Positions 38,385 through 48,674 of a stretch of 64,000 nt of DNA are shown here, piece by piece (position 1 is the first letter of the stretch; every line of letters starts with the position of its first letter). The notes beneath the pieces are model-generated. The model had not been told where the DNA came from, did not search any database, and saw only the letters and a program-made list of their open reading frames with translations. Source of the DNA: Pantoea endophytica. GTDB taxonomy: Bacteria > Pseudomonadota > Gammaproteobacteria > Enterobacterales > Enterobacteriaceae. The stretch spans positions 1-64,000 of the forward strand of contig NZ_PJRT01000028.1 of the NCBI RefSeq assembly GCF_002858935.1, in the 5' to 3' direction. The position numbers were made by a program, and so were the translations under genes.

Positions 38385-38732
38385 TTAGCCTTCTTTGCCT
38401 GAGAGCTTCGGCTTATTGTCGATGTTAGTCAGCGTTCCGTTGCTGTCAAAGGTCAGCGTCAGCGTTTGCTGTTTCACACCTTCATGGCCTGGTTCCTGGC
38501 GGAACACGTAATACCAAACGTTGCTGCCAAACGGATCGCGCATCATCGGCGTACCGAGCGTGTAGGCAACCTGCTGCTGCGTCATGCCATTGTGGATCTT
38601 CGACACATCGTTGGCGACCAGGTAATTCCCCTGATTGATATCCGGACGATACACAACGCGCTCAAGGGTGGAACATCCAGCGGTCATCATCAACATTACT
38701 ACTGCCGCGGCAGTCAGCGTTTTACAGCGCAT
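38385..38732 (-). CDS. bamE: Outer membrane assembly lipoprotein BamE
   Basis: BamE (SmpA) is the small lipoprotein of the BAM complex that folds beta-barrels into the outer membrane. The lipobox is MTAG-Cys20, and the core [41 protein letters not shown] is nearly the E. coli sequence. Length is 115 residues (E. coli 113). It lies 3' to ratAB and next to recN, as in E. coli. Confidence 0.96.
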   Translation of the reverse strand: MRCKTLTAAAVVMLMMTAGCSTLERVVYRPDINQGNYLVANDVSKIHNGMTQQQVAYTLGTPMMRDPFGSNVWYYVFRQEPGHEGVKQQTLTLTFDSNGTLTNIDNKPKLSGKEG

Positions 38733-38919
38733 CTATACATTCCTTTTCTGGGGCCAAACGCCTTTCAGCAGGCTATTTTTTTGCCATCAAATTCTGAACT
38801 CTGCCTGCGGCAGGCTTTATTACTCAGACGACATAACTGCCGATGATAATAAACCTTTTCGCTATTTGAAACCTCTACAGAGCAAGCATATGACCACCAG
38901 CCGGGAAAAAAGTGCGGTA

Positions 38920-40581
38920 TCAGGCGGCTAAAAGTTCTTTAGCGTTGGCCAGCGTGTTGCGCGTCACCTCGCTGCCGCCCAGCAAACGCGCTAACTCTTG
39001 CAGACGCGCGCGTTTATCCAGCGGCTGCATATGCGTTTCTGTCATCGCACCATCGGTCTCTTTGCTGACGTAAAAGTGCTGATGACCGCAGCCGGCAACC
39101 TGCGGCAGGTGCGTGACACACATAACCTGTGTTGACTCGCCCAACTGACGCAGCATTTGGCCGACAACAGCGGCGGTTGGGCCGCTGATGCCAACATCTA
39201 CTTCATCGAAGATCATTGCCGGTGTTTCCATTTTCTGTGCGGTAATCACCTGAATCGCCAGAGCGATACGCGACAGCTCACCGCCGGAAGCCACTTTGCC
39301 CAGCGGCTGGAGCGGCTGGCCTGGGTTCGTCGTAACGCGGAAATCAATGCGCGTTGCGCCATCTGCGGTGAGTTGATCGGCATTGAACTCCAGCACAATG
39401 GCAAACTGGCCGTGCGGCATTGCCAGCGTGCGCATGCTTTGCGTAATCAGCTGGCTCAATTCTTGAGCGGAATGCTCACGCAGTTGATGCAGATTTTCAG
39501 CGCTGACTAACGCGGCTTTGTGGTGAGCGACAACTTCAGACTGCAAAGTTTCCTGATCGCTCTCTTGCTGCGAAAGCAGTTCCGCTTCATCCAGCAACTG
39601 CTGATAAAGCACCGGCAAGGTTTCAGGTGCGACATGGTGCTTACGTGCCAATGCAATCTGCCGTGACAGACGTTGCTCCAGCTCATGCAGGCGATTGGGA
39701 TCGAGATCCAGACGTTCGCAGTAGTGACGCAGTTCATCGCTGGCTTCACTGAGTTGAATCGCGGCTTCCTCCAGCAGATTGAACACGCCGCTGACTTTAT
39801 TATCCAGCGTCACCAGTTCGCCCAGCATGTGACGAGCGCTATAAAGAAGGCTCTGCAGGTTGGTGTCATCCCCATCGGCGAGAATTTGCAGCGCTTGCTG
39901 GCTAGTGGACAGCAACTGGCCGCTGTTCGCCAGGCGTTTATACTCTTCATCAATCTGTTCAAATTCGCCCAGCTGCGGGGCAAATTCATTGAGTTCTTTC
40001 AACTGATACTGCAGTAGCTCGCGACGGGATTCACGCTCTTGCGAAAGCTGCTGATGCTGTGCCAGCGCGCGGCAACTCTGATGCCAGCGCTGATAGTGAT
40101 GGCGCATTTCAGACAGCAAATCATCGTGGGCTGCATACGCATCCAGCAGATGTTTTTGGTGATCGGATTTGAGCAGCAACTGGTGAGCATGCTGGCCGTG
40201 AATCTGAATCAGCAACTGGCCCAGTTCACGCAACTGCGACAGCGGCACCGATGTGCCGTTGATAAAGCCACGCGAACGACCATCCGCGCTAATCACACGC
40301 CGCAGCAGACACTCATTGCCTTCATCCAGCTGATTCTCCACCAGCCAGCGTTGTGCGGAAGGCGAAGCTTTGAGCTGGAAGCGGGCGCAGATATCAGCGC
40401 GGCTGGCACCCTGACGCACCATATCTGCTTCAGCGCGACCGCCCAGACACAGGCCCAGCGCATCGATGGCGATAGATTTACCTGCGCCGGTTTCACCCGT
40501 GATTGCCGTCATACCACGATGAAAGTCGATCTCCAGTTCACGAACGATAGCAAAGTTACTGATGGTCAGTTGTGCCAGCAT
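38920..40581 (-). CDS. recN: DNA repair protein RecN
   Basis: RecN is an SMC-like ATPase acting in double-strand break repair. Walker A is GETGAGKS at residues 29-36; the C-terminal half has the signature [17 protein letters not shown] VASGGELSR and Walker [13 protein letters not shown]; a coiled coil of about 250 residues lies between. Length (553) equals E. coli. The C-terminus ends in AKELLAA, an alanine tail like that recognised by ClpXP in E. coli RecN. Two LexA boxes precede it. Confidence 0.95.
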   Translation of the reverse strand: MLAQLTISNFAIVRELEIDFHRGMTAITGETGAGKSIAIDALGLCLGGRAEADMVRQGASRADICARFQLKASPSAQRWLVENQLDEGNECLLRRVISADGRSRGFINGTSVPLSQLRELGQLLIQIHGQHAHQLLLKSDHQKHLLDAYAAHDDLLSEMRHHYQRWHQSCRALAQHQQLSQERESRRELLQYQLKELNEFAPQLGEFEQIDEEYKRLANSGQLLSTSQQALQILADGDDTNLQSLLYSARHMLGELVTLDNKVSGVFNLLEEAAIQLSEASDELRHYCERLDLDPNRLHELEQRLSRQIALARKHHVAPETLPVLYQQLLDEAELLSQQESDQETLQSEVVAHHKAALVSAENLHQLREHSAQELSQLITQSMRTLAMPHGQFAIVLEFNADQLTADGATRIDFRVTTNPGQPLQPLGKVASGGELSRIALAIQVITAQKMETPAMIFDEVDVGISGPTAAVVGQMLRQLGESTQVMCVTHLPQVAGCGHQHFYVSKETDGAMTETHMQPLDKRARLQELARLLGGSEVTRNTLANAKELLAA

Positions 40582-40589
40582 AGAATCAC

Positions 40590-40645
40590 CTGTATGTAAA
40601 AACAGATATGGTTTTACATACAGTATATCCTGGTTTTTTATACAG
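40590..40645 (-). promoter_or_regulatory. recN promoter with two LexA (SOS) boxes
   Basis: CTGT-N8-ACAG is exact at 40590-40605. A second box, CTGG-N8-ACAG on the plus strand at 40630-40645, reads on the minus strand as TACTGTATAAAAAACCAGGA, close to the strongest E. coli recN box. A -35 TTTACT and -10 TATACT overlap the second box. The first box reaches within 9 nt of the start codon. Confidence 0.85.
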
Positions 40646-40666
40646 TAAAGTAGTCAGCGCTGATTT

Positions 40667-41545
40667 TCAGAACAATTTTTTTGACCAGCCCAACTTTGAA
40701 CTTAAAGTATTAAAATAGTTGTAATTTTTAGGATGGATAAGATTGAGATGATTGGCGCTACGGCGGATCAGGACATCTTCACCTTCCTGAATTGGCAAGG
40801 CAATCTGGCTGTCGCAACTGATCTCGAGATCGCTGCGCAGGGAAGAAAAACGCAGGCGGATGGTGCTGCTGCTGTTGATTACCAGCGGACGCGCAGAAAG
40901 CGTGTGCGGGAACATGGGCACCAGCGTAATCGCATCCAGCGACGGCGTCAGAATAGGGCCGCCCGCCGAAAGCGAATAGGCGGTGGAGCCGGTCGGTGTG
41001 GAGATAATCAAACCATCGGAACGCTGTGAAAAGGCAAACACCTCATCAATATAGACTTCGAATTCAATCATATGCGCAACTTTACCGGGATGCAGCACCA
41101 CTTCATTAATGGCGCTACCAATGCGCGGCGAGCACGCTTCTTTGCACACCTGCGCCTCCAGCAAGAAGCGGCTCTCGACGAAGTAATCGCCCTGCAGCAC
41201 ATCGTCCAGCTGCTGTTGCGCATTGTCCGGATCGAGATCGGTGAGAAAACCGAGGTTGCCACGGTTGATGCCAATCACTTTGATGTCATAGCGCGCCAGC
41301 ACACGGGCAGCACCAAGCATGTTGCCATCGCCACCAACCACCACAGCTAAATCAGCGCGTTGACCAATATCCGCAAGGCTGCCGGTTTGGGCATTTTTCA
41401 AATCCAGTTCGCGCGCAATCTGCTGCTCGACAATCACCTCATAACCCTTTGCCGTTAGCCAGCGCCAGAGCATTTCATGGGTGGTTAACGCAGTAGGATG
41501 GCGCGGATGGCCGACAATCCCGATGCAGTTAAAGTGTTTGTTCAT
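40667..41545 (-). CDS. nadK: NAD kinase
   Basis: NadK phosphorylates NAD to NADP. The diagnostic GGDGNML is at residues 71-77, with [10 protein letters not shown] and [14 protein letters not shown] (substrate binding) further on. Its 292 residues equal E. coli NadK. AAGGA precedes the ATG at 41545. It is divergent from grpE, as in E. coli. Confidence 0.96.
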   Translation of the reverse strand: MNKHFNCIGIVGHPRHPTALTTHEMLWRWLTAKGYEVIVEQQIARELDLKNAQTGSLADIGQRADLAVVVGGDGNMLGAARVLARYDIKVIGINRGNLGFLTDLDPDNAQQQLDDVLQGDYFVESRFLLEAQVCKEACSPRIGSAINEVVLHPGKVAHMIEFEVYIDEVFAFSQRSDGLIISTPTGSTAYSLSAGGPILTPSLDAITLVPMFPHTLSARPLVINSSSTIRLRFSSLRSDLEISCDSQIALPIQEGEDVLIRRSANHLNLIHPKNYNYFNTLSSKLGWSKKLF

Positions 41546-41596
41546 TTAGCGCGAGTTCCTTATAAGCCAAAACGGCCAGGCAATGTGATGGGTTTA

Positions 41597-41622
41597 CTTG
41601 AAACCGTCAAACTGATCCCCAT
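41597..41622 (+). promoter_or_regulatory. Heat-shock (sigma-32) promoter of grpE
   Basis: CTTGAAA (41597-41603) and CCCCAT (41617-41622) are separated by 13 nt, matching the RpoH consensus in both hexamers and spacing. The grpE start codon lies 46 nt downstream. Confidence 0.85.
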
Positions 41623-41667
41623 AATAAGCCAACCAGCGAGATGAATGTGCAAAACGCGGAGAAATTC

Positions 41668-42246
41668 ATGAGTAGTAAAGAACAGAACACCCCAAACGAG
41701 CAAGTCTCAGACGAAATTCAACAGGATCAGCAGCACGTGGACGCAGAGACAACCGCTGAGGTGGATCCGCGTGATGAGCGTATCGCGCAACTGGAAGCCG
41801 AGTTAGCCGTGTCGCAAACCGGCGTGCGTGATGCACAGCTGCGTGCGCAGGCGGAGATCGAAAATATTCGTCGCCGTACTGAAATGGACGTGGAAAAGGC
41901 GCATAAATTTGCGCTGGAGAAATTTGCCAACGAACTGCTGCCCGTGATTGATAGCCTGGAGCGCGCGCTGGAAGTGGCAGACAAAGAGAACGCTGAACTG
42001 GCTTCGATGATCGAAGGTATCGAGCTGACGCTGAAGTCGCTGCTGGGTGCGGTGCGTAAGTTTGGCGTGGAAGTGGTGGGCGAAACCAATGTGCCATTCA
42101 ATCCAGAGATCCATCAGGCGATGTCGATGATGGAATCAGAAGATATGGCGCCAAATCACGTGCTGATGGTGATGCAGCGCGGTTACACCCTCAATGGTCG
42201 CCTGCTGCGTCCGGCGATGGTGGCAGTGACCAAAGCCAAAGGCTAA
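41668..42246 (+). CDS. grpE: Nucleotide exchange factor GrpE
   Basis: GrpE is the DnaK nucleotide exchange factor. A low-complexity acidic N-terminus leads to the long dimerising helix (about residues 35-85) and the C-terminal beta-wing domain ([22 protein letters not shown]). The ATG at 41668 (192 residues) matches the E. coli start MSSKEQ and has GGAG six bases upstream; the longer frame from 41641 is leader. Confidence 0.96.
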   Translation: MSSKEQNTPNEQVSDEIQQDQQHVDAETTAEVDPRDERIAQLEAELAVSQTGVRDAQLRAQAEIENIRRRTEMDVEKAHKFALEKFANELLPVIDSLERALEVADKENAELASMIEGIELTLKSLLGAVRKFGVEVVGETNVPFNPEIHQAMSMMESEDMAPNHVLMVMQRGYTLNGRLLRPAMVAVTKAKG

Positions 42247-42263
42247 TCTGTCGCTGTAATAAC

Positions 42264-42290
42264 AACGGCCGCTTAATGCGGCCGTTTGTT
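42264..42290. terminator. Terminator between grpE and ung
   Basis: ACGGCCGC-TTAAT-GCGGCCGT is a perfect stem, followed by TTTGTTT on the plus strand. It separates the convergent grpE and ung genes. Confidence 0.82.
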
Positions 42291-42292
42291 TA

Positions 42293-42970
42293 TTAAGGCA
42301 ACACCGGCATCCAGTCAATCGGTGACTGGCCCGATTGACTGAGCAGCGCGTTTGCCTGCGAGAAGTGTTTACTGCCAAAAAAGCCACGATGCGCGGAGAG
42401 CGGAGAAGGGTGCGGCGCTTTCAATACATGATGACGCTGCGTATCAATGATGCTGCCTTTCTTCTGCGCATGCGAACCCCACAGCAAGAAAATTACCCCT
42501 TCGCGATGCTGATTGATGGCGCTGATGACGTTATCGGTAAAGGTTTCCCAGCCAAAGCGCGCGTGCGAATGCGCCTTACTGGCTTCCACCGTTAACACGG
42601 TGTTCAACAGCAACACGCCTTGTGTTGCCCAGCTTTCAAGAAAACCGTGCGTAGGACGCACAAAGCCGGGCATATCCTCCTCAAGCTCTTTATACATATT
42701 CAGTAATGACGGCGGGATCGCCACGCCGGGCAGCACAGAGAATGCCAGACCATGCGCCTGATTCGGGCCGTGGTAGGGATCCTGCCCCAAAATCACCACT
42801 TTGATATCGCCCAGTTCGGTCAGCCGAAAGGCATTAAACACATCCTTCTGCGGCGGATACACCGTTACGCCGGCAGCGCGTTCATTGGCCACCGCTTTCA
42901 GCGTTTCCACGAAGTAAGGTTTCTCTTTCTCTTCAGCCAGCACGTCGTGCCAGGTCAGCTTCTCAGCCAT
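42293..42970 (-). CDS. ung: Uracil-DNA glycosylase
   Basis: Ung removes uracil from DNA. The catalytic GQDPYHG has Asp64, the same number as in E. coli, and [13 protein letters not shown] carries the catalytic His. The 225 residues are the usual size. GGGAG six bases upstream supports the ATG at 42970. From here the gene order returns to that found beside yfiF in E. coli. Confidence 0.96.
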   Translation of the reverse strand: MAEKLTWHDVLAEEKEKPYFVETLKAVANERAAGVTVYPPQKDVFNAFRLTELGDIKVVILGQDPYHGPNQAHGLAFSVLPGVAIPPSLLNMYKELEEDMPGFVRPTHGFLESWATQGVLLLNTVLTVEASKAHSHARFGWETFTDNVISAINQHREGVIFLLWGSHAQKKGSIIDTQRHHVLKAPHPSPLSAHRGFFGSKHFSQANALLSQSGQSPIDWMPVLP

Positions 42971-43126
42971 CGTTGACTCCCTGCAAAATAGTGCGCCTAG
43001 CTTAACGTGTCGGACTCAACAGCAGAAGGGTAAAAATAATTTGAATATTTACGTAAAATTTTAATTAGCGAAGTTGTTATGAATCAATTTGTTAGGTTTT
43101 CAGCGTGTAATCGTGACTGGACGAAA

Positions 43127-43168
43127 TTGATACAGGTCAAAACGGCGCTTTTCCTGCAGTGATATACC
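43127..43168 (+). promoter_or_regulatory. grcA promoter with FNR site
   Basis: TTGATACAGGTCAA (43127-43140) matches the FNR consensus TTGAT-N4-ATCAA at nine of ten positions. A -10 candidate TATACC (43163-43168) would put the start near 43175, with the FNR site centred at about -41, the class II position. E. coli grcA is anaerobically induced by FNR. Confidence 0.75.
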
Positions 43169-43235
43169 ACAGCATTCCAAAACCTTATGAACCTCGCTGC
43201 CCAGTTGCGACAGCGTAAAGCCCTGGAGACCTACT

Positions 43236-43619
43236 ATGATCACCGGTATTCAAATTACTCAGGCAAATAATCCACAGCTGTTGAACTCATTCTGGCTGCT
43301 GGACGATGATAAAGCCGAAGCGCGCTGCCTGTGCGCCAAAGGGGATTTCGCAGAAGATCAGGTTGTTGCTATCAGCGATCTCGGCGAAATCGCTTACCGT
43401 GAAATTCCACTTGAGCAGAAACCGCAGGTGCGCATCGAAGGTGGTCAGCACCTGAACGTTAACGTGCTGCGCCGCGAAACGCTGGAAGATGCCGTCAATC
43501 ATCCGGAAAAATATCCGCAGTTGACCATTCGCGTATCTGGCTATGCCGTGCGCTTTAACGCGCTGACGCCAGAGCAGCAGCGTGACGTGATTACACGTAC
43601 ATTCACCGAAAGCCTGTAA
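43236..43619 (+). CDS. grcA: Autonomous glycyl radical cofactor GrcA
   Basis: GrcA (YfiD) replaces the oxygen-damaged glycyl radical domain of pyruvate formate-lyase. The C-terminus copies that domain, with Gly102 in [20 protein letters not shown]. It is 127 residues, the E. coli length. GGAG lies seven bases before the ATG. Confidence 0.96.
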   Translation: MITGIQITQANNPQLLNSFWLLDDDKAEARCLCAKGDFAEDQVVAISDLGEIAYREIPLEQKPQVRIEGGQHLNVNVLRRETLEDAVNHPEKYPQLTIRVSGYAVRFNALTPEQQRDVITRTFTESL

Positions 43620-43652
43620 TTGCAGCACTGACGAAAAGACACACAGCAATAC

Positions 43653-43687
43653 AAGCCGCGCCAATGTTGATTGGCGCGGCTTTTTTT
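43653..43687 (+). terminator. grcA terminator
   Basis: A 13-bp perfect stem AAGCCGCGCCAAT / ATTGGCGCGGCTT with a GTTG loop is followed by a T-run, 34 nt after the grcA stop. Confidence 0.93.
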
Positions 43688-43759
43688 ATCTGGCGAGTTT
43701 AAAAGAACGGTTCTTCAGGGCGGATGATAGCGAAAGCGCGTTTTCGCTACGCTTAAAAC

Positions 43760-43786
43760 AAAAAAATCGCCTCAAAAGAGGCGATT
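43760..43786 (-). terminator. srmB terminator
   Basis: On the minus strand ATCGCCTC-TTTT-GAGGCGAT is followed by a T-run, 20 nt after the srmB stop codon. Confidence 0.88.
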
Positions 43787-43805
43787 AATTACAGCGAGTG
43801 CTGTT

Positions 43806-45134
43806 TTATTCCGCACCAGACTTTGGTGCATCGCTACCGCTTGGTTTGCGGCGTTTACCCACATTTTTGGTATCGCGATGACGTTGCTTGACGCGCGGTT
43901 TCTCTTGTTCTTTCTCTTTACGCTCTTGACGCTTCGCAAGTGCTTTTTTCGACGGTTTTCCCGTCACTTTAGCACTTGGCGCACGGCTTTCTGGACGCAG
44001 CTCATCAATCACACGCGCTTTTAACGGCTCGTTGATGTAACGGGTGATTTTGCCCAGCAGCACGTGATCGTGCGCTTCAACCAGCGAGATCGCGGTACCT
44101 TTACGGCCCGCACGCGCGGTGCGGCCGATGCGGTGCAGATAGGTATCTGCGGTGCGCGGCAAATCGTAGTTAATCACGTGCGAGATATCGTCGATGTCGA
44201 TACCGCGCGCAGCAACGTCGGTGGCAATCATCACCTTCACGCGGCCATCATTCATACGCTTGATGGCTTCGTTACGGTTGACCTGCACCATTTCGCCTTC
44301 GAGATAGCTGGTGCGGATGCCGGCTTCATGAAGCCAGGTAACCAGCTCATGCAGGCGCTCACGTTTGCGCACAAATACAATGACGCGCGTGGCATCTGGC
44401 TGTTTCAACAGGTGAATCAGCAGCTTATTCTTATGCTCTAAATTATCGGCGCGGTAATACCATTGCTGGATTTTTTTGCGTTCGCTTTTGCTTGGGTCGG
44501 CCTCAATAAACACAGGCTCGTTGAGCAAACGCTCGGCGAAGTCTTTGATGTGATCACCTTCCAGCGTCGCCGAGAACAGCAGCGTCTGTTTGCGCCAGCG
44601 GGTTTCTGCGGCGATGGTCTCGATGTCCTGCGCAAAGCCCATATCGAGCATGCGGTCAGCTTCATCGAGAATCAGCGTTTCTACGGCGCGGCAGTCAAAG
44701 TTCTCTTCTTTGATGTACTGCAGCAAACGGCCGGTGGTCGCGACGACAATGTCCTGGTTTTCACTGAACACTTCGGCATGGTTCATATACGCCACGCCCC
44801 CGGTGATGGTGGCGATATCCAGATGCGTGTGTTTAGCCAGCTCGCGCGCGTGATCGGCAACCTGCATCGCCAGTTCGCGCGTTGGGGTGATGATCAGAAT
44901 GCGTGGTGGGCCTGATTTCTTGCGCGGGAAATCGAGCAAATGCTGTAAAGCGGGCAGCAAAAACGCTGCAGTTTTCCCCGTCCCGGTTGGAGCCGAACCC
45001 AGAACGTCACGGCCTTCCAGCGCGGCAGGAATGGTCTCGGCCTGAATAACAGTAGGGCGAGTGAAGCCTTTTTCCTGCAAAGCTTGTAGCAGGCTTTCGT
45101 CGAGTTCGAGTTCGGAGAATGTGGTTACGGTCAT
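43806..45134 (-). CDS. srmB: DEAD-box RNA helicase SrmB
   Basis: SrmB is an ATP-dependent RNA helicase acting early in 50S subunit assembly. Motifs in order: Q motif (FTRPTVIQ), APTGTGKT at 48-55, PTRELAMQ, DEADRMLD, SAT, and the C-terminal HRIGRTARAG. The tail after residue 375 is rich in Lys and Arg. At 442 residues it matches E. coli (444). Confidence 0.95.
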   Translation of the reverse strand: MTVTTFSELELDESLLQALQEKGFTRPTVIQAETIPAALEGRDVLGSAPTGTGKTAAFLLPALQHLLDFPRKKSGPPRILIITPTRELAMQVADHARELAKHTHLDIATITGGVAYMNHAEVFSENQDIVVATTGRLLQYIKEENFDCRAVETLILDEADRMLDMGFAQDIETIAAETRWRKQTLLFSATLEGDHIKDFAERLLNEPVFIEADPSKSERKKIQQWYYRADNLEHKNKLLIHLLKQPDATRVIVFVRKRERLHELVTWLHEAGIRTSYLEGEMVQVNRNEAIKRMNDGRVKVMIATDVAARGIDIDDISHVINYDLPRTADTYLHRIGRTARAGRKGTAISLVEAHDHVLLGKITRYINEPLKARVIDELRPESRAPSAKVTGKPSKKALAKRQERKEKEQEKPRVKQRHRDTKNVGKRRKPSGSDAPKSGAE

Positions 45135-45275
45135 GGTCTACCTCAGTTTGGGGCGCTGATTATAGACAGAACGAATATAATCTTCATCTGTTTGTGTAGG
45201 TATTACCGGCGCAGGTGAATTCCCATCGCCACCACGTTACACTTCCGGCAGTAAAAAATTCAATGGTAGTGAAGT

Positions 45276-46025
45276 ATGTCTCAGGACCAGCCGCACGCGC
45301 GGCCGACGTTAAGAAAAGACGGTTTTACCTTTAAGCAATTTTTCGTGGCGCACGATCGCTGTGCGATGAAAGTCGGCACCGATGGCGTGTTAATCGGGGC
45401 CTGGGCGCCAGTAGCCGGCGCGCGTCGCATCCTCGATATTGGCTGCGGCAGTGGCTTGATTGCGCTGATGCTGGCGCAACGTACGCCCAATTCGGTAGAG
45501 ATTGATGCCGTCGAACTGGAAGCCAGCGCAGCGCAGCAGGCGCAGGAAAATATGCAGGCTTCGCCGTGGGCGGATCGCATCCACGTCCACCATCAGGATA
45601 TTGTCACCTGGAGCGAACAGTGTGAAAAACGCTTTTCGCTCATCGTCAGTAATCCGCCTTTTTTTGCGCCCGGTATGGCAACCGGCAGTGTCGCGCGCGA
45701 TACCGCACGCAGCACCGCCACGCTCGACCATCTGACGCTGCTGCGTTGTGCCGCCCAGTTGATTGAAGAAGAAGGGCTATTTTGCGTGGTGCTGCCGGCT
45801 GAAGCTGGCGAAGCATTGATTTCACTGGCGCTGGCGGATGGCTGGCATTTGCGTTATCGCTACGATGTCGCCGCCTATGCGCAGCGCCCGCCGAATCGCG
45901 TGGTGTTAGGTTTTTCTCCCTCCGCCGGCGAAACCTTGCTGGAACGTCTCGCCATTCGTGATGAAGATAAAAGCTATTCAGCCGACTGGCTCAGCCTGGT
46001 GAAAGACTTTTACCTGTTCCGCTAG
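45276..46025 (+). CDS. trmN6: tRNA1(Val) (adenine37-N6)-methyltransferase TrmN6
   Basis: TrmN6 (YfiC) methylates A37 of tRNA1-Val. The SAM site DIGCGSG lies at about residues 54-60 and the N6-methylase motif is SNPPFF near 123-128. It is 249 residues (E. coli 245). It is divergent from srmB and its 3' end overlaps the nadB 3' end by 35 bp. Confidence 0.94.
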   Translation: MSQDQPHARPTLRKDGFTFKQFFVAHDRCAMKVGTDGVLIGAWAPVAGARRILDIGCGSGLIALMLAQRTPNSVEIDAVELEASAAQQAQENMQASPWADRIHVHHQDIVTWSEQCEKRFSLIVSNPPFFAPGMATGSVARDTARSTATLDHLTLLRCAAQLIEEEGLFCVVLPAEAGEALISLALADGWHLRYRYDVAAYAQRPPNRVVLGFSPSAGETLLERLAIRDEDKSYSADWLSLVKDFYLFR

Positions 46026-47628
46026 CTTCGGGCTGCAGGATGGTCGGTAACGCTTCATCCAGCAGATCGGGATTGTCGAGGGTAAAGTGTAACCCTCGGC
46101 TCTCCTTGCGCTCCAGCGCACAGCGCACCATCAGTTCGGCGACCTGCACCAGATTGCGCAGCTCAAGAAGATTGTTAGAGAGGCGGAAGTGCGCGTAGTA
46201 CTCGTCAATCTCCTGTTGCAGCAAATTAATGCGCCGCAGTGCGCGCTCCAGACGCTTGGTAGTACGCACAATTCCCATGTAATCCCACATGAATAATCGC
46301 AGTTCATGCCAGTTATGCTGGATTACTACGCGCTCATCGGCATCATCAACGCGGCTTTCATCCCACGCGGGCAGATGTTCTACCGCCGCGATGTCCGGCA
46401 AGCGGGCGATCATATCTTCAGCAGCAGACCAACCGTAAACCAGGCACTCGAGCAGGGAGTTGGACGCCATGCGGTTTGCGCCATGTAAGCCGGTGTAACT
46501 CACTTCGCCAATCGCATACAGTCCGTCAACATCTGTACGGCCTTGCTGATCGACCATCACGCCGCCGCAAGTGTAATGCGCGGCTGGCACAATCGGAATC
46601 GGCTGTTTAGTAAGATCGAGGCCAAAGGTCAGCAATTTTTCGTAAATCATCGGGAAGTGCGCGCGCACAAAGCTTTCCGGCTGGTGGCTAATGTCGAGAT
46701 ACATGCAATCGACGCCCAGCCGTTTCATCTCATGGTCAATGGCGCGCGCCACAATATCGCGCGGTGCCAGCTCGGCACGCTCATCAAAGTCAGGCATAAA
46801 GCGAGTGCCGTCAGGACGCAACAGCCAGGCACCTTCACCGCGCAGCGCTTCAGTCAGCAGGAAGTTTTGCGCTTGTGGGTGGAATAAACAGGTGGGATGG
46901 AATTGATTAAATTCGAGGTTCGCTACGCGGCAACCGGCGCGCCACGCCATGGCAATGCCATCGCCAGAGGCCACGTCCGGATTGGTGGTGTACTGATAGA
47001 CTTTTGCTGCGCCGCCGGTGGCTAACACCACGGCGCGCGCGCGGCAGGTTTCCACCTGTTCACGTTTACGGTTCCAGATCCACGCGCCAACTACGCGGCG
47101 CTTGCCGGGCAGGCCAAGCTTATCGGAAAGGATCAAATCCACCGCATTGGTGCGTTCAATAATTCGGATGTTAGGATGGCTCAGCGCCTGGCTTACCAGC
47201 GTGGTTTCCACCGCGCGGCCAGTGGCATCGGCGCTATGCAGAATGCGGCGATGGCTGTGCCCACCTTCGCGCGTGAGGTGGTAACGCGCTTCACCCTCAG
47301 CCTGCGGCTCTTTATCGAAGGCAACGCCGTTATCAATCAGCCACTGCACGCAGTGACGCGCGTTGCTGGCGATAAAGCTCACCGTATCGCGGTCGCACAA
47401 GCCGGCACCCGCAACCAGCGTGTCTTCAACGTGTGATTCGATGCTGTCCGTTTCATCAAACACCGCCGCAATCCCGCCCTGCGCATACAGCGTTGAGCCC
47501 TCATTCACCTGCGCTTTACTCAGCACGGTAACCTGATAATGCGGCGCTAAGCGCAGCGCTAACGATAAACCTGCCGCACCGCTGCCGACGATGAGGACAT
47601 CACACTGATATTCCGGGAGAGAAGTCAT
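45991..47628 (-). CDS. nadB: L-aspartate oxidase NadB
   Basis: NadB oxidises L-aspartate to iminoaspartate, the first step of NAD synthesis, using FAD (GSGAAG at residues 15-20) and oxygen or fumarate. The catalytic core [18 protein letters not shown] and [12 protein letters not shown] is intact. The ATG at 47628 (545 residues) matches the E. coli start; the frame continues to 47775 but that region holds the operator. The tail beyond the family end is different from E. coli and overlaps trmN6. Confidence 0.95.
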   Translation of the reverse strand: MTSLPEYQCDVLIVGSGAAGLSLALRLAPHYQVTVLSKAQVNEGSTLYAQGGIAAVFDETDSIESHVEDTLVAGAGLCDRDTVSFIASNARHCVQWLIDNGVAFDKEPQAEGEARYHLTREGGHSHRRILHSADATGRAVETTLVSQALSHPNIRIIERTNAVDLILSDKLGLPGKRRVVGAWIWNRKREQVETCRARAVVLATGGAAKVYQYTTNPDVASGDGIAMAWRAGCRVANLEFNQFHPTCLFHPQAQNFLLTEALRGEGAWLLRPDGTRFMPDFDERAELAPRDIVARAIDHEMKRLGVDCMYLDISHQPESFVRAHFPMIYEKLLTFGLDLTKQPIPIVPAAHYTCGGVMVDQQGRTDVDGLYAIGEVSYTGLHGANRMASNSLLECLVYGWSAAEDMIARLPDIAAVEHLPAWDESRVDDADERVVIQHNWHELRLFMWDYMGIVRTTKRLERALRRINLLQQEIDEYYAHFRLSNNLLELRNLVQVAELMVRCALERKESRGLHFTLDNPDLLDEALPTILQPEASGTGKSLSPG

Positions 47629-47630
47629 GA

Positions 47631-47648
47631 TGTTTAATTTACTAAACA
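47631..47648 (-). promoter_or_regulatory. NadR operator upstream of nadB
   Basis: TGTTTA-N6-TAAACA is an exact 18-bp NadR box, located just 3 nt before the nadB start codon, inside the leader. NadR represses nadB when NAD is plentiful. Confidence 0.85.
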
Positions 47649-47841
47649 AAAGGTGGCTTGAGCATAAGCCGTGATGGGGGTGCTGTGAAGTATTTTGAAC
47701 CAACTGCGCGGAAAAATTATTCAGCGGGTAGAGATAGTAGCGTGAATTCAGTGAGTTAACTCTGAAATTGAGCACAATGTGTTTTTTATATCAAACACTC
47801 TGAAAATTCAGGGAATAAAGGTGAAAATGACGGCGTCATAA
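47649..47841. other. Divergent promoter region of nadB and rpoE
   Basis: No gene is supported. It must hold the nadB promoter and at least some rpoE promoters. A sigma-E-like -35 (GAACC near 47697) was considered but not convincing. Confidence 0.4.
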
Positions 47842-47961
47842 GGTACTCTGCCAGCGATTATCGGTGCCGCAAAAGACACCACCAGCGTGGCAAGTCGCTA
47901 CACTGAAAGACAATCAACAACAATGATGTCGTGGTTCCGATACGGAAAATTCTGGTCGTAG
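47842..47961 (+). CDS. rseD: Possible rseD leader ORF upstream of rpoE
   Basis: An open frame from after a TAA (47839-47841) to TAG (47959-47961) encodes IIGAAKDTTSVASRYTERQS, TT, then MMSWFRYGKFWS. It resembles what I recall of the E. coli RseD leader peptide, which precedes rpoE. No ATG lies near its beginning; candidate starts are a GTG within it or the paired ATGs at 47923/47926 (12 codons). It ends 107 nt before rpoE. Start and translation are uncertain. Confidence 0.4.
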   Translation, partial: GTLPAIIGAAKDTTSVASRYTERQSTTMMSWFRYGKFWS

Positions 47962-48068
47962 TGAACTTCGGGCCAAAGGGCCACTCTAAGCGCATGCTTG
48001 CTCAGAACAATGAGATGTGCTGGCAGTTCACTTACGCATAAAAAAGTTTTGGGGAGATATTACCTCGG

Positions 48069-48647
48069 ATGAGCGAGCAGTTAACGGATCAGGTTCTCGT
48101 TGAGCGGGTTCAGAAGGGAGATCAAAAGTCCTTTAATTTACTGGTGATTCGATACCAGCATAAAGTGGCGAGCCTGGTTTCACGCTATGTTCCGTCAGGC
48201 GATGTGCCTGATGTGGTTCAGGAATCTTTTATTAAAGCGTATCGCGCACTGGAATCGTTCCGTGGCGACAGCGCCTTTTATACATGGCTGTACCGCATCG
48301 CGGTAAACACAGCGAAAAATTATCTGGTTGCTCAGGGGCGACGTCCGCCATCCAGTGATGTGGATGCTATCGATGCGGAAAATTTCGAAAGTGCGGGTGC
48401 ACTGAAAGAAATTTCGAACCCTGAGAACTTAATGTTGTCTGAAGAACTGAAACAAATCGTCTTTCGTACCATTGAGGCGCTTCCCGAAGATCTTCGTATG
48501 GCCATTACCCTCAGGGAATTGGATGGTCTGAGTTACGAAGAAATTGCCGTCATCATGGATTGCCCGGTCGGTACCGTACGTTCGCGTATCTTCCGTGCAC
48601 GAGAGGCTATTGATAATAAAGTTCAACCGCTTATCCAACGTCAGTGA
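48069..48647 (+). CDS. rpoE: RNA polymerase sigma-E factor RpoE
   Basis: RpoE is the ECF sigma factor of the envelope stress response. Regions 2 (YQHKVASLVSRYVPSGDVPDVVQESFIKAYRAL) and 4 (LPEDLRMAITLRELDGLSYEEIAVIMDCPVGTVRSRIFRAR) are nearly identical to E. coli. It is 192 residues (E. coli 191). A GGGGAG lies about a dozen bases upstream of the ATG, the same leader end as in E. coli. First gene of rpoE-rseA-rseB-rseC. Confidence 0.97.
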   Translation: MSEQLTDQVLVERVQKGDQKSFNLLVIRYQHKVASLVSRYVPSGDVPDVVQESFIKAYRALESFRGDSAFYTWLYRIAVNTAKNYLVAQGRRPPSSDVDAIDAENFESAGALKEISNPENLMLSEELKQIVFRTIEALPEDLRMAITLRELDGLSYEEIAVIMDCPVGTVRSRIFRAREAIDNKVQPLIQRQ

Positions 48648-48674
48648 TAACGGCTACTGGAAGGGTACCAAGGC

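Noticed and set aside
47690..47725. Sigma-E promoter for rpoE
   Set aside because: GAACC and a TCAG about 20 nt later were considered, but the -35 lacks GGAACTT agreement and the distance to rpoE is large.
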